A stretch of DNA of 64,000 nucleotides from Candidatus Aminicenantota bacterium (GCA_026393835.1 JAPKZK010000136.1:54218-118217); one strand, 5' to 3'. Shown: positions 53,306 through 62,468, counted from the stretch's first letter. The notes: generated from the letters alone by a model not told the origin. Numbers and translations are program-made.

Positions 53306-53742
53306 CTTTTTAATCCCCTCCTGGTGCTCAGGACGACCCGAAACGGATAGGTTCCGTGACGGTCTAGCCCGTATTCCACCATCACCTGGATGGTGGCTAA
53401 CTCCAATGTATCGTTTTGAATCCGGGTCGTTCTTCTAAACTGGTCTACATCGTTCATGTCATCGTTAGAATACTCGAAAGTATTGCCCCGACTGATAATA
53501 AAATCGGTATTAACCTGGGTAGTGTTTATGGGAGCCAACTGGGAGGAAGGAAACTTTAGCAGTTCCTCCAATCTCATCTCGGCCAATAGAATCGCCGTAT
53601 TCTTGGAAGCTGTTTTGCGTGTGGCCACTTGCTGCTGCGAAAAACCGCCCAGGATGGTGACGATTACAAACGCAAGGATGGCCATGGCCACCAATGCTTC
53701 GACGATGGTAAAACCTTTTTTATTCTCGTGATGATCTGTCAA
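53302..53742 (-). CDS. pilV: PilV-like minor pilin, TTG start
   Basis: 146 residues. The TTG at 53742 is chosen because GGGAGG lies 8 nt upstream and it gives the prepilin leader MTDHHENKKG, then FTIVEALVAMAILAFVIVTILGG. No ATG starts the leader, and an ATG far upstream (53988) would read through the 3' part of the previous gene in another frame. The rest is a short beta domain. It overlaps the upstream pilin gene by 23 nt. Confidence 0.86.
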   Translation of the reverse strand: MTDHHENKKGFTIVEALVAMAILAFVIVTILGGFSQQQVATRKTASKNTAILLAEMRLEELLKFPSSQLAPINTTQVNTDFIISRGNTFEYSNDDMNDVDQFRRTTRIQNDTLELATIQVMVEYGLDRHGTYPFRVVLSTRRGLKR

Positions 53743-54244
53743 TTTTGATTCCTCCCGATGGATATACCTGGATCGTTTTTTCAAAACCCTTTTCCCCGGG
53801 CAAACTGGTCTCCCTGAGAAAAGTGAGTGAAAAAGATGCAGGGGCCGCATCCAGGTCCACCGGGTAAGCGCGTATAACCCCGGTGGAACTAAAAGCAAAA
53901 CTGGTGACCCCTGCGAAAAATTGCTTCTCGGGCATGGGTTCCACTTCCTTAAGCTCAATGTAGTTTGCTTCCAATTCGGGATTCGCAATCATGCTGTTCA
54001 GGATGCGCATGGTATAGGACCTGCCGTTATTATTAAAGACAATGGCCACATACTTGTTTTCCCTGGCTGCCAATTGCCTGGAAAAATAAAAATCCGAAAC
54101 AAACTGGTTAATGGCCGTGGTAAAACTGGCCCGCTCTACCGCGGTTCGCGCGATGCTTACACTGAGCGCCGCGAATATCCCCAGGATGACAAGGGTTATC
54201 ATTAATTCCAGGATGGTAAACCCTCTGTTTTTTTTCTTTTTCAT
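53720..54244 (-). CDS. GspH/FimU-like minor pilin
   Basis: 174 residues. The leader MKKKKNRG precedes FTILELMITLVILGIFAALSVSIA, a type IV prepilin site with Glu at +5. The GspH-like domain (about 45-170) has QLAARENKYVAIVFNNNGRS and GEKGFEKTIQVYPSGGIKID. ATG at 54244 has AAGGAG 8 nt upstream. It heads the minor-pilin operon and its end overlaps pilV, the order seen in fimU-pilV-pilW-pilX-pilY1 clusters. Confidence 0.86.
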   Translation of the reverse strand: MKKKKNRGFTILELMITLVILGIFAALSVSIARTAVERASFTTAINQFVSDFYFSRQLAARENKYVAIVFNNNGRSYTMRILNSMIANPELEANYIELKEVEPMPEKQFFAGVTSFAFSSTGVIRAYPVDLDAAPASFSLTFLRETSLPGEKGFEKTIQVYPSGGIKIDRSSRE

Positions 54245-54439
54245 TTTACGACTCCTTTTACTATATGGCATTTTTCATGCCAAAGAAAACCGCCGCTCGC
54301 CCGGACTGCCCGGTTGAATGTACAGCGACCGCCGCAAGTAGTTATTCGCCCTTCGTCGCTCCCAGGTTCCGTTGAAGAGATCGTGTAATATGTATACACC
54401 TGTAAATTTTGTTTCATACGGCATCGGGTATTAAAAAAG

Positions 54440-54641
54440 CCACCAAGGCACCAAGGAACACCAAGAAGGTTTTTTTTTGGATATTTTTTCCCGGTGTGAT
54501 ATAATCTCTCTTTAATGAGTAAAATCAAGATATGTTAAAAATTGCAGGTAAAAAATGAAATTAGCAACCAGGACACGAAAACGTCAAGATTTTTTAATAG
54601 TAAACCCCTTGGTGTTTCTTGGCGCCTTTGTGCCTTGGTGG
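54440..54641. repeat. Inverted CACCAAGG-type repeat pair around a promoter
   Basis: A CCACCAAGG triplet (54440-54465) and its inverted copy (54608-54641) enclose the promoter (-10 at 54500-54505) and about 100 bp of leader of the next gene. Only the right arm would be in the mRNA. Confidence 0.6.
54477..54505 (+). promoter_or_regulatory. Promoter of the beta-barrel protein gene
   Basis: TTGGAT (54477-54482), 17 bp, TATAAT (54500-54505). The leader would be about 150 nt and contains the inverted repeat arm. Confidence 0.6.
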
Positions 54642-54661
54642 CAAAAATTAAGGAGGAAAAT

Positions 54662-55270
54662 ATGAAGAAGTCGGTTATTATGATGGCAACATTAGCGGTA
54701 GGACTTATCTTTACAAATACTTTCGGGTGGGCGCAAACGGCATCGGACGATCCCTGCCTGGTGGGAAAATATTCTTTTTCCGTGGGCGCGGGGATGCGGA
54801 ATTTTTCCGAAAACCTGTTTAAAACAGTTTACGACAACTCCGGTATGTCGTACAACCTGGACCTGGGTGTAAAAGTAGCAAAATCCCTGGAAGCCTTTTT
54901 ACACACGGATTATTTTAAAAAAGACGGCGAATTAACCTATACAAAAGAAAAATCCACGCTGACAATAATACCCATCGAATTGGGGGCGCGGTATCTCATC
55001 GGGATTAGTAAACAATGCGAACTGAAACTGTTTCCTTACCTCGGCGCCGGCGCCGGGTATTATATGGTCAAAGAAGAGAATCCCATCGGGAATTTCGATA
55101 AAAAAGGTTTCGGCTTTTTCGTGGAGGTTGGGCTGCGCTATTACCCGGCGGGCTCCTTTTTTATCGACGCCAAAATCAAAGATGTTTTCTTAAAAATAAA
55201 AAACGACCAGGGCAGAAATATCAACACCGGCGGTTTCGCCTACATGGGCGCCATCGGGATTTCGTTTTAA
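54662..55270 (+). CDS. Outer-membrane beta-barrel-like protein
   Basis: 202 residues. A signal peptide (MKKSVIMMATLAVGLIFTNTFGWA) precedes alternating strands ending in aromatic Phe, as in small barrels: KYSFSVGAGMRNFSENLF, SLEAFLHTDYFKKDG, LKLFPYLGAGAGYYMV, FFVEVGLRYYPAG and the terminal GFAYMGAIGISF. ATG at 54662 has AAGGAGGAAAAT; an in-frame extension to 54542 runs through repeats. Function unknown; OmpA/OmpW-like fold is a guess. Confidence 0.75.
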   Translation: MKKSVIMMATLAVGLIFTNTFGWAQTASDDPCLVGKYSFSVGAGMRNFSENLFKTVYDNSGMSYNLDLGVKVAKSLEAFLHTDYFKKDGELTYTKEKSTLTIIPIELGARYLIGISKQCELKLFPYLGAGAGYYMVKEENPIGNFDKKGFGFFVEVGLRYYPAGSFFIDAKIKDVFLKIKNDQGRNINTGGFAYMGAIGISF

Positions 55271-55422
55271 ATACAAACCCGGAAGAGTAGCAGCGGGGGG
55301 CCCGGTATAAGGCTCTCCGCCGGTCTTCCCCCGCTAAGGCATGCACAGTAAAGAGTCCATCTCGCATCAGAGATAGTTTAGCCCCCATCTTTTTAATCCG
55401 GCATAACCGAAACACACAGAAT

Positions 55423-55479
55423 AAAAAGTTTTGATCAAACTTTTTCAAAAGTTTGGCCCCCGGCAGGGCCGCCGGAGGC
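55423..55479. repeat. 57-bp palindromic repeat, copy 1
   Basis: Identical over all 57 bp to 59467-59523. It starts AAAAAGTTTTGATCAAAC and ends GCAGGGCCGCCGGAGGC. AAACTTTT / AAAAGTTT pair, and GGCCC / GGGCC form a second stem. It sits after the beta-barrel gene, before the helicase gene. Confidence 0.8.
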
Positions 55480-55508
55480 TCATTTTTTAAAACCCTGGAA
55501 ATTAAGTA

Positions 55509-55537
55509 TTTACCTATTCACGATTTTATGATATAAT
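55509..55537 (+). promoter_or_regulatory. Candidate promoter of the SNF2 helicase gene
   Basis: TATAAT (55532-55537) preceded at 17 bp by a weak TTTACC (55509-55514). The leader to the ATG at 55617 is about 75 nt and no clear ribosome binding site is seen. Confidence 0.4.
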
Positions 55538-55616
55538 TGTCGGATGATTGTAAAAACTTGTTGCATCAAAAAGAGACCATGTTGTTTTTATTGCATACCG
55601 GGGTGGCTTTATTCCC

Positions 55617-58295
55617 ATGAATAAAGAGTTGCACGTCGTAATCATGCCTGGAGGCCCCTTGCAACTGGAATGGAGCGCTGTTGAAGAGAACGTCGATAAA
55701 AGCACCTCACTCTTGCAAGAAGAAATATTCGACAGGTCCCATGCCGGGCCTTCCTGGTTGTTGTTCTTAAGTTTTTGCGATCAAAAAGTGTCACTTTCGG
55801 TTTCTCTTAACTATTGGCGAAATTTTACCGCTTTATTTGCCCGTAAATTAAGCTTAACCCCGGACCTCGAACTGCTGCGACACATTGTTAAAATCCCCTG
55901 CGACCCGGAAGAGCTCCAATATACCCTGGACAGCGCCCCCATGATGACCGGCGGCGAATATTTGACCATCCAGGTGCTCCAGGATGCCTGGGATGAATTG
56001 AACGGCGCCTTTGCCCGGGCCATTGAGACCTACGAAGGCAGCGTCGCCGATTTTATTAAGACCTATAGTCCGGATGTTCACCTGGTGGGCCGCGTGTTTT
56101 TCCACCTGGTGGAACAAAAACACAAAGCCGACCCGTTTGCCTTCCTGGCCACTTTTTCCACCGGGCTCGATAAACAAGGGCAGTCCCGGCACTGGCCGTT
56201 GAAGTGGGCCTTAACCGAATATGCCGGGGACAACGAAAAACTGCTGGACCTCCTGTCTACGGTTCACAAGGCCGCCGAACAAAGCGCCTTGATTACCCAC
56301 CTCCTGGACAGCGGCGAAATATTTTACCCACTTTCATGGACCGCCGGTGAAGCGTTTTCTTTTTTAAAAGAAATTCCCATATATGAGGTTTCCGGTATTT
56401 TGTGCCGCATCCCCAACTGGTGGAAAGGAAATACTGCCCAAATCCGGTTGAATATCGCCGCGGGCGCCGGCGAGCCCACCTTCCTGGGGATGGACGCCAT
56501 CCTGGATTTTAATGTCCAATTGCTTATCGGCGACACCCCGATTTCCGAAGCCGAAGCCGGGAAATTACTGGACGCCTCCGAAGGACTGGTTTATATCAAA
56601 AACAAATGGGTGGCCGTGGACCCGGAAAAACTTAAGGAAACCATCGCCGCATATGAAAAAGCCCGGCAACTGATGGAAGAATTCGGTTTGACCCTGCGGG
56701 AAGCCCTGCGGATGCAACTGAACCCCGACCGGTTGTTGGACGGCAAATTAAAAAATGCCGATATCGGTTTCTCCAGGGGCCAGTGGCTGGAATCGGTCAT
56801 GCAGCAACTGGTTGACCCGGCGTCGATACCCCCAGTCCGGCCCAGCCGGGATTTTACGGCCCATTTGCGGGAATACCAGGAAAAAGGTTTAAATTGGCTC
56901 TATCATTTACACTCCTATGGCTTCGGCGCGTGCCTGGCCGATGATATGGGACTGGGCAAGACCATTCAACTACTCGCTTTTTTAAGCGTCATCAAATCCC
57001 GGGCCGGGCTTCCCGCCAGTCTGCTGGTGGTCCCGGCGTCCCTGGTTTCCAATTGGGTGGACGAAATACACCGTTTCTTTCCTACCCTGAACTATTATGT
57101 CGCCCACCCCGGCATGCAGAGGGACAATAAAAACCAGCCTGAAGTTAAGGATAAGGATAATAAAAATAAAGAACATCTGGATCGCCTGGACCTGGTTATT
57201 ACTACCTATGCCATGAGTTCCAAATATGAATGGATCGGCGCGTACACCTGGGCTTATATCGTCCTGGACGAAGCCCAGGCCATAAAAAATCCCGGGACCG
57301 CTCAAACGATAAATATTAAGAAACTCAAAGCGCATAACAGGATAATCCTCACCGGTACACCGATTGAGAACCGGCTTTCCGATCTGTGGTCCTTATTCGA
57401 TTTCTTAAACCCCGGGCTGCTGGGCGGCAGGAAGGAATTCAGCGAGTTTTCCAAACGGCTTAAAGATAGTCCGGACGGGTATGCCCGGCTGCGCAAACTG
57501 GTCATGCCTTTTATTTTACGGCGCATGAAAACGGATAAAAAAATTATTTCCGATTTACCGGATAAGGTGGAAATGAAAACGTATGCTGTTTTGAGTAAGA
57601 AGCAAATTCTTTTATACCACCAGCTCGTGCGGGAAGTTGAGCAAATACTGTTCAAGGTTGAGGGCATTGAACGCAAAGGGTTGATCCTGGCTTCCTTGAT
57701 GAAATTCAAACAGATATGCAATCATTCGGATCAGTACCTGGGCGGCGGTGGGTATGATGAAAACGACAGCGGTAAGTTTACGCGGCTGCGGGAAATCTGT
57801 GAGACGATTTATGAAAAACGGGAGCGCGTCCTGGTGTTCACGCAATTTAAAGAGATTACCGGGCCGCTGTCCCGGTTTTTAGCCGGGGTGTTTAATAAAG
57901 AGGGCCTTGTATTACACGGCAGTGTGCCTGTGTCGAAGCGCAAAGACATTGTCCGGCAATTTCAAGGCGACGATTATGTGCCTTATATGGTATTATCTTT
58001 AAAAGCAGGCGGCGTGGGTTTGAATTTGACCCGGGCCAATCATGTTATTCATTTCGATCGCTGGTGGAACCCGGCGGTGGAGAACCAGGCCACGGACCGC
58101 GCTTTCCGCATCGGCCAGGAAAAGAATGTGCTGGTGCATAAGTTCTTAACCCAGGGCACGGTGGAAGAGAAAATCGACCGGATGTTGGAAGAAAAATCCA
58201 GGGTATCCGAAGAGATCATCGGCGGCGCCGGTGAAGCCTGGATAACGGAAATGAAAAACGAAGAATTAGTGGAGCTTTTCCAATTAACTTACTAA
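55617..58295 (+). CDS. SNF2/SWI2-type helicase-like ATPase
   Basis: 892 residues. An N-terminal SNF2-associated region (about 1-420) precedes the motor: YQEKGLNWLYHLHSYGFGACL, motif I ADDMGLGKTIQLLAF, VVPASLVSNWVDEI, motif II VLDEAQAIKN, motif III LTGTPIENRLSDLWSL, then the C-terminal lobe VLVFTQFKEITGPL, LKAGGVGLNLTRANHVI, FDRWWNPAVENQATDRAFRIGQ. A full-length dsDNA translocase. The SWIM protein follows after 121 nt in the same direction, a recurrent pairing, so both may act in chromosome remodelling or repair. Confidence 0.92.
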   Translation: MNKELHVVIMPGGPLQLEWSAVEENVDKSTSLLQEEIFDRSHAGPSWLLFLSFCDQKVSLSVSLNYWRNFTALFARKLSLTPDLELLRHIVKIPCDPEELQYTLDSAPMMTGGEYLTIQVLQDAWDELNGAFARAIETYEGSVADFIKTYSPDVHLVGRVFFHLVEQKHKADPFAFLATFSTGLDKQGQSRHWPLKWALTEYAGDNEKLLDLLSTVHKAAEQSALITHLLDSGEIFYPLSWTAGEAFSFLKEIPIYEVSGILCRIPNWWKGNTAQIRLNIAAGAGEPTFLGMDAILDFNVQLLIGDTPISEAEAGKLLDASEGLVYIKNKWVAVDPEKLKETIAAYEKARQLMEEFGLTLREALRMQLNPDRLLDGKLKNADIGFSRGQWLESVMQQLVDPASIPPVRPSRDFTAHLREYQEKGLNWLYHLHSYGFGACLADDMGLGKTIQLLAFLSVIKSRAGLPASLLVVPASLVSNWVDEIHRFFPTLNYYVAHPGMQRDNKNQPEVKDKDNKNKEHLDRLDLVITTYAMSSKYEWIGAYTWAYIVLDEAQAIKNPGTAQTINIKKLKAHNRIILTGTPIENRLSDLWSLFDFLNPGLLGGRKEFSEFSKRLKDSPDGYARLRKLVMPFILRRMKTDKKIISDLPDKVEMKTYAVLSKKQILLYHQLVREVEQILFKVEGIERKGLILASLMKFKQICNHSDQYLGGGGYDENDSGKFTRLREICETIYEKRERVLVFTQFKEITGPLSRFLAGVFNKEGLVLHGSVPVSKRKDIVRQFQGDDYVPYMVLSLKAGGVGLNLTRANHVIHFDRWWNPAVENQATDRAFRIGQEKNVLVHKFLTQGTVEEKIDRMLEEKSRVSEEIIGGAGEAWITEMKNEELVELFQLTY

Positions 58296-58304
58296 AACTT
58301 TTTC

Positions 58305-58401
58305 AGGGGGTCCAGGGCCCCGCGGCGCGGGGACCCTCTTATTAGAAGTTTTTGGGGGTCCAGGGACCTTTTTTCAAAACGGTCCCTGGCTGCCAGAGGC
58401 A
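58305..58401 (+). terminator. Two hairpins between helicase and SWIM genes
   Basis: The first (CCCGC / GCGGG, about 58319-58331) starts about 25 nt after the helicase stop. The second pairs CCAGGGACC (58360-58368) with GGTCCCTGG (58381-58389) and is followed by CTGCCAGAGGCAT, the same family as 23411-23471. No T-run follows, so termination versus mRNA processing is open. Confidence 0.45.
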
Positions 58402-58416
58402 TAAAGGAGGCTTATC

Positions 58417-59460
58417 ATGGCACGTTGGAGACGTCGCGGTTATTATGGTTATTCGGGATTTCCCGTATATGTTAGTGTCGGGGAAAAAAGGGCGAAAGCG
58501 GAAAAAAGTTTAACGAAACTTAAAAAATCAAATCCCGCGGTAAACCCGGTGGTGATAGCGGGATCGGCCATTGCGTCCAGTTGGTGGGGCAAATCGTGGA
58601 ACAAGAACCTGGAAGGGTATGCGGATTACAGTAACCGTATCGGCCGCGGTCGCAGTTATGTACGCAATGGGGCGGTGCTGGACTTGCAAATCAAACCGGG
58701 TGAAATCACTGCCCTGGTGCAGGGGTCACGGTCTAAGCCCTATTCGGTCGTTATTCAAATAAAAGAAATAACGGCGCCCGCCTGGGAGAACATGAAAATG
58801 GCTTGCGCCGGGAAATTGGATTCGCTGCCGGAATTGCTGGCGGGGAAATTCCCTAAAGCATTGGGAGAGTTGTTCACGGAACGGGGCAAAGGGTTATTCC
58901 CTTCGCCCCGGGAGATTGCTTTCTCCTGTTCATGCCCGGACGATGCGGCCATGTGTAAGCATGTGGCCGCGGCGCTTTACGGCATCGGCGCGCGCCTGGA
59001 TGGGGAACCGGGGTTGTTTTTCACGCTGCGTAAAGTAGAGATCAAAGACCTGGTATCGGAAACAGTGCAGCGTAAGAGTCAAGAATTGTTGAAAAAGGCG
59101 AAAAAGAAAAGTTCACGGGTGCTGGAGGATTCCGATTTATCGGCCATATTCGGCATCCAACTGGATGAGAAGCCACCAAAATTACCAACCCTGAAGAAAT
59201 CCGCTGTCCCGAAAAAAGTGGCCCCGGTAAAAGTCACGGGGAAACGGAAACCCGATTCGAATTCGAGTTCTAAAATCAAATCCCCCGATGCGATCGAATT
59301 GGCGGCGGGTATCTTCCGGCAAAGTAAAGATGGCGTCGACGCCGTTGAGTTGAAATATAAGATGGGCTTGGATATGAAGGAAATCCAAAAAATTATTGCC
59401 AAATTAAAAAGGGAAGGCAAGATCAAAAATTTAGCCCGGGGTGTCTATATCGGCGCATAG
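58417..59460 (+). CDS. SWIM zinc-finger protein
   Basis: 347 residues. The SWIM motif CSCPDDAAMCKHVAAALYGIG (Cys-x-Cys-x6-Cys-x-His, about 167-180) sits after a Tyr/Trp/Gly-rich start (ARWRRRGYYGYSGFPVYV, ASSWWGKSWNKNLEGY). A basic linker and a C-terminal winged-helix-like region (about 285-347, ELAAGIFRQSKDGVDAVELK) follow. It probably binds DNA for the neighbouring SNF2 motor. GGAGG is 7 nt before the ATG. Confidence 0.85.
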   Translation: MARWRRRGYYGYSGFPVYVSVGEKRAKAEKSLTKLKKSNPAVNPVVIAGSAIASSWWGKSWNKNLEGYADYSNRIGRGRSYVRNGAVLDLQIKPGEITALVQGSRSKPYSVVIQIKEITAPAWENMKMACAGKLDSLPELLAGKFPKALGELFTERGKGLFPSPREIAFSCSCPDDAAMCKHVAAALYGIGARLDGEPGLFFTLRKVEIKDLVSETVQRKSQELLKKAKKKSSRVLEDSDLSAIFGIQLDEKPPKLPTLKKSAVPKKVAPVKVTGKRKPDSNSSSKIKSPDAIELAAGIFRQSKDGVDAVELKYKMGLDMKEIQKIIAKLKREGKIKNLARGVYIGA

Positions 59461-59466
59461 GATGGG

Positions 59467-59523
59467 AAAAAGTTTTGATCAAACTTTTTCAAAAGTTTGG
59501 CCCCCGGCAGGGCCGCCGGAGGC
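59467..59523. repeat. 57-bp palindromic repeat, copy 2
   Basis: Identical to 55423-55479. It begins 7 nt after the SWIM gene and ends 8 nt before the stop of the convergent phosphoesterase gene, so it fills nearly the whole gap and may serve as a two-way terminator. Confidence 0.8.
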
Positions 59524-59530
59524 AAGACTT

Positions 59531-61165
59531 CTACTGCTGCTTCGGGTTCGCAACCTCGAAAAGACGGTAAGCGGTAAACACGTCCCCCTGCCGGTCTGTT
59601 ACGGTCGCTTTTAAGCGGTGAATACCGGCTCCCAGTCCGGGAGGAAGCGGCGCGGTCCAGGTATGGGCGCTAAAACACGGGTCCATCCAATCGAGGTAGC
59701 TGGCCTTGTTGGTTTCGATCAACCGGGCAAAGAAGGGGTCATTCATTACGGTTCGCTCCATGGGCATTTCCGGGCCGTTGTCCAGGGTAAAAGTCACCGT
59801 GGCCCGCGGGGTGCCGGCAAAGACATTAACATTAATAGTGATTTTCCCGTCTTTTAAATCCTGCGACGACAGCGTGCCCGTGGGGCTGTTAATGCGCAGT
59901 TGACTGCCGGGCGCGTCGGGCGTTGACGCGGCGGCATGGAACCGGTAATGGTATCGGTTTCCTTTGAAACTAAAAAGGAAATAGCCATTGGGTGCGCCGT
60001 CCGTGCACATGCCGAAGGGAATGCCCCACGGGTCCCGGGGACCGCGCCACCAGGTTCCGCACCCGGCCCCGGCAGTGAGGGAGGGGAATATGATTTTCCC
60101 GTTCCAGCCGTGGGTTGAGGTGAATTCGATGTATTCGACATAATGCATATGCCCGGCCAGGGCCAGTAGGTGTTCACGGCTTTCCAATATCTTAAAGAAA
60201 TCGGCGCGGTTCATGATCTGGCAGGTTTCATCTTTGGGATACAGGTCGGTAATTACGGGGATATGCATGGACAGCACCACCAGGTGGTCCTGGGGAACAA
60301 AGGAAAGATCGTTTTTCAGCCAGGCTAACTGCCGTTCATGGACAAAACCGGTGTAACTCCCCGCTTTCATTTTTGCTGTATTCCACCCAAAGTATTTGAC
60401 GGTATTCAATACGATGAAATGGACTTTGCCGTAATTAAAGGAATAGTAATCGGGACCGTGGATACGTTTAAAGGTTTCGGCTTCGTGGATGTAATCCGGG
60501 ACCTGGAAATTCATATCGTGGTTTCCCATGACGTGATGAATAGGAATCCCGATTTGTCCCACGACGCGGTTCATTTGGTCGTAATAGCTGAGGTCGTTGT
60601 ACATGATATCGCCCAGGGCGAGGTAGAAACGGGCGCCGGTCCCCACCAGCCCGGACACGATGCTGTCCCTGAAGAAATCGATTTCTTCGGGGGTGGCGGT
60701 CTGGGGGTCGCCCATTACGATGACGTCAAAGGACTCCTCGGCCGCTGCTTTATATAATGGGAAATAGATCATGGCCGGGAGTTTGCCCGTGGGGGCGATG
60801 CCCGGGTATTGCAAACCGGCGGGGGAACCGGCGGGTTGATGGATATAGTAGAATTGCGGGAAGGTGTTTTCATTGAGTGGTACGTTGTACCCGGCGGGTT
60901 TGGATACAAAGATAATGGTTTCGTTTTCCACGGGCAGGCGAAAAAAGCCTTTTTCATCGGTTTGAACCGCCTGGTATTGGTTGGAAACCACGACGCCGGG
61001 GATGCCTTGTTCGCCTTTATCGAAGATGCGGTTGCGGTTGGCGTCGTCGAACACCATGCCCCGCGCGGTTTTTTGTTTGGCGGCCAGGGGGGCGGGCGCA
61101 GCGGCCAGGAGGACCGCCAGGCACAGGATGATAAAGATTGAGATTACATTGTGTTTGGTTTTCAT
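59531..61165 (-). CDS. Secreted calcineurin-like phosphoesterase
   Basis: 544 residues. Signal peptide (KTKHNVISIFIILCLAVLLA), then an N-terminal Ig-like domain (about 30-110, GMVFDDANRNRIFDKGEQG). The metallophosphatase core (about 145-390) has GDPQTATPEE, ALGDIMYND, VMGNHDMN, LSMHIPV and LAGHMHYVEY. A C-terminal domain (about 400-544) completes the MetallophosN/C architecture. The substrate is unknown; relatives are often periplasmic. ATG at 61165 follows GAGGTGAATACA. It is convergent with the SWIM gene. Confidence 0.88.
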   Translation of the reverse strand: MKTKHNVISIFIILCLAVLLAAAPAPLAAKQKTARGMVFDDANRNRIFDKGEQGIPGVVVSNQYQAVQTDEKGFFRLPVENETIIFVSKPAGYNVPLNENTFPQFYYIHQPAGSPAGLQYPGIAPTGKLPAMIYFPLYKAAAEESFDVIVMGDPQTATPEEIDFFRDSIVSGLVGTGARFYLALGDIMYNDLSYYDQMNRVVGQIGIPIHHVMGNHDMNFQVPDYIHEAETFKRIHGPDYYSFNYGKVHFIVLNTVKYFGWNTAKMKAGSYTGFVHERQLAWLKNDLSFVPQDHLVVLSMHIPVITDLYPKDETCQIMNRADFFKILESREHLLALAGHMHYVEYIEFTSTHGWNGKIIFPSLTAGAGCGTWWRGPRDPWGIPFGMCTDGAPNGYFLFSFKGNRYHYRFHAAASTPDAPGSQLRINSPTGTLSSQDLKDGKITINVNVFAGTPRATVTFTLDNGPEMPMERTVMNDPFFARLIETNKASYLDWMDPCFSAHTWTAPLPPGLGAGIHRLKATVTDRQGDVFTAYRLFEVANPKQQ

Positions 61166-61194
61166 TGTATTCACCTCGTAATTAAGTAGGTTTA

Positions 61195-61223
61195 ACTTTA
61201 ATGAATCCCGGGGGATTTGTCAA
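61195..61223 (-). promoter_or_regulatory. Promoter of the phosphoesterase gene
   Basis: Minus strand TTGACA (61218-61223), 17 bp, TAAAGT (61195-61200), about 30 nt before the ATG. Confidence 0.5.
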
Positions 61224-61441
61224 GACCTTCCATGAAAATAGCCGCGGGCCTTGTGCTTCTTCCAATTCAACCTGACATGTCTCGGATTCCTTCCCGCCGG
61301 TTCCCGGCAAGGTAAAAATTTATAATTTTTTACTCCCGCAAACCTTCTCTAATTCTTCATTTAAAATAAAGAGGTCAACTATCATCGGTTTTGACTAAAA
61401 ATTTAATTTTTGTGCTATATTGATGGAAAGGAGAGATGACA

Positions 61442-61633
61442 ATGAGTAAATTAAAAAAGAGAACGAAAGTTAATTTGTGGTTTTCGGAAAGGGAAGCCAG
61501 GGCGGATAGGTTCTTTTTTGTTCCTGTAAAGAAGGGCAAAAAAGTAACTCGATGCACGGGGATAACCCTGGATAAGCAGCCACCCAGCGACACTTCGGTA
61601 TTTTTAGCCGCGGCTTATTTACCTATAAATTAG
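61442..61633 (+). CDS. Small basic protein of unknown function
   Basis: 63 residues (MSKLKKRTKVNLWFSEREAR and on to AAAYLPIN). An AAGGAGAG site lies 8 nt before this ATG, and an extended -10 (TGCTATATT, 61416-61421) with TTGACT 19 bp upstream (61391-61396) provides a promoter. No family is recognised. The good signals favour a real gene. Confidence 0.45.
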   Translation: MSKLKKRTKVNLWFSEREARADRFFFVPVKKGKKVTRCTGITLDKQPPSDTSVFLAAAYLPIN

Positions 61634-61656
61634 TCAGCGCGCATTTGGCCTGCCAT

Positions 61657-61867
61657 AAAAATAGTCACAAAGGCGCGAAGGCACAAAGGCACAAAGGTTC
61701 ACCAAGGGGGTTATTATAAATAAAGCCACGCGCGTTGCGACGAACACGGAGGGACACAAACTCTTCTGTTTTTCTCTGCTCTTCCTGTTTTTTCTTCATC
61801 ATTCATCATTCATAATTCATCATTCTATCTTTTCTTCCTCACTTCCTTTTTCCTGCCCCTGATTCCC
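61657..61867. repeat. Long direct repeat, left copy
   Basis: A roughly 200-bp block matched at 62273-62468 in the same orientation. In order it holds CACAAAGG units, TTATTATAAATAAAGCCAC, a CGAACACGGAGGGACAC segment, a (CATCATT) run and CTATCTTTTCTTCCTCACTTCC. The copies differ by small indels. Confidence 0.75.
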
Positions 61868-61908
61868 CCACTTTAATTAGAGGCTCCCGAAAAGGGGGTG
61901 GGGGCATC

Positions 61909-62126
61909 TTAATGGGCAGTCGCAGACAAATTTTCAATCTTTTTTTTGGAAAACCCGGTAGCTTCCGCAATGATATCTAAAGCCACACCTCTTTTTATCA
62001 ATTTCCTGGCAGTTTCAATTTTTCCATTTTCTACTCCCTCCTGTTTTCCTATTTTCACCCCCTTTGTTCACCAATTTTCACGCCTTTCTTTTCGGCAATT
62101 CTTTCCCAGCTTGTTATATACGGCAT
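61909..62126 (-). pseudogene. Decayed C-terminus of an Rpn-type PD-(D/E)XK nuclease/transposase
   Basis: On the minus strand, MPYITSWERIAEKKGVKIGE (from 62126) breaks at a TGA. A shifted frame continues KIGKQEGVENGKIETARKL, then IKRGVALDIIAEATGFSKKKIENL and a stop at 61909. This is the usual tail of recombination-promoting nuclease (Rpn/PDDEXK transposase) proteins. The nuclease domain itself is absent. It lies between the two long direct repeats. Confidence 0.65.
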
Positions 62127-62272
62127 TTTATAGTCCGCCATTATTCATGGGTGTATTATATTCCAGTTTGCCGGTTTTTTCAACTAGTACACGAAATCCT
62201 GGATTCATCATTTAACTCAGCCACCCGTATAGGGGGGAATTTTTTGCCTGTCACGTTACCTTTTTCTGCAAT

Positions 62273-62468
62273 GAAAATAGCCACAAAGACACGAAGGCAC
62301 AAAAGTTCACCAAGGAGTTTATTATAAATAAAGCCACTGGCGTCGTGACGAACACGGAGGGACGCGGACTCTTCTGCTTTTCTCCGTTCTTCCTGTTTTT
62401 TCTTCATCATTCATCATTCATCATTCTATCTTTTCTTCCTCACTTCCTTTTTCCTTGCCCCTGATTCC
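62273..62468. repeat. Long direct repeat, right copy
   Basis: Direct copy of 61657-61867. It is followed by an ATTTGGGATTTG / AAATTTCGTGC block (about 62480-62605), related to the fold-back at 45425-45585. Confidence 0.75.
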
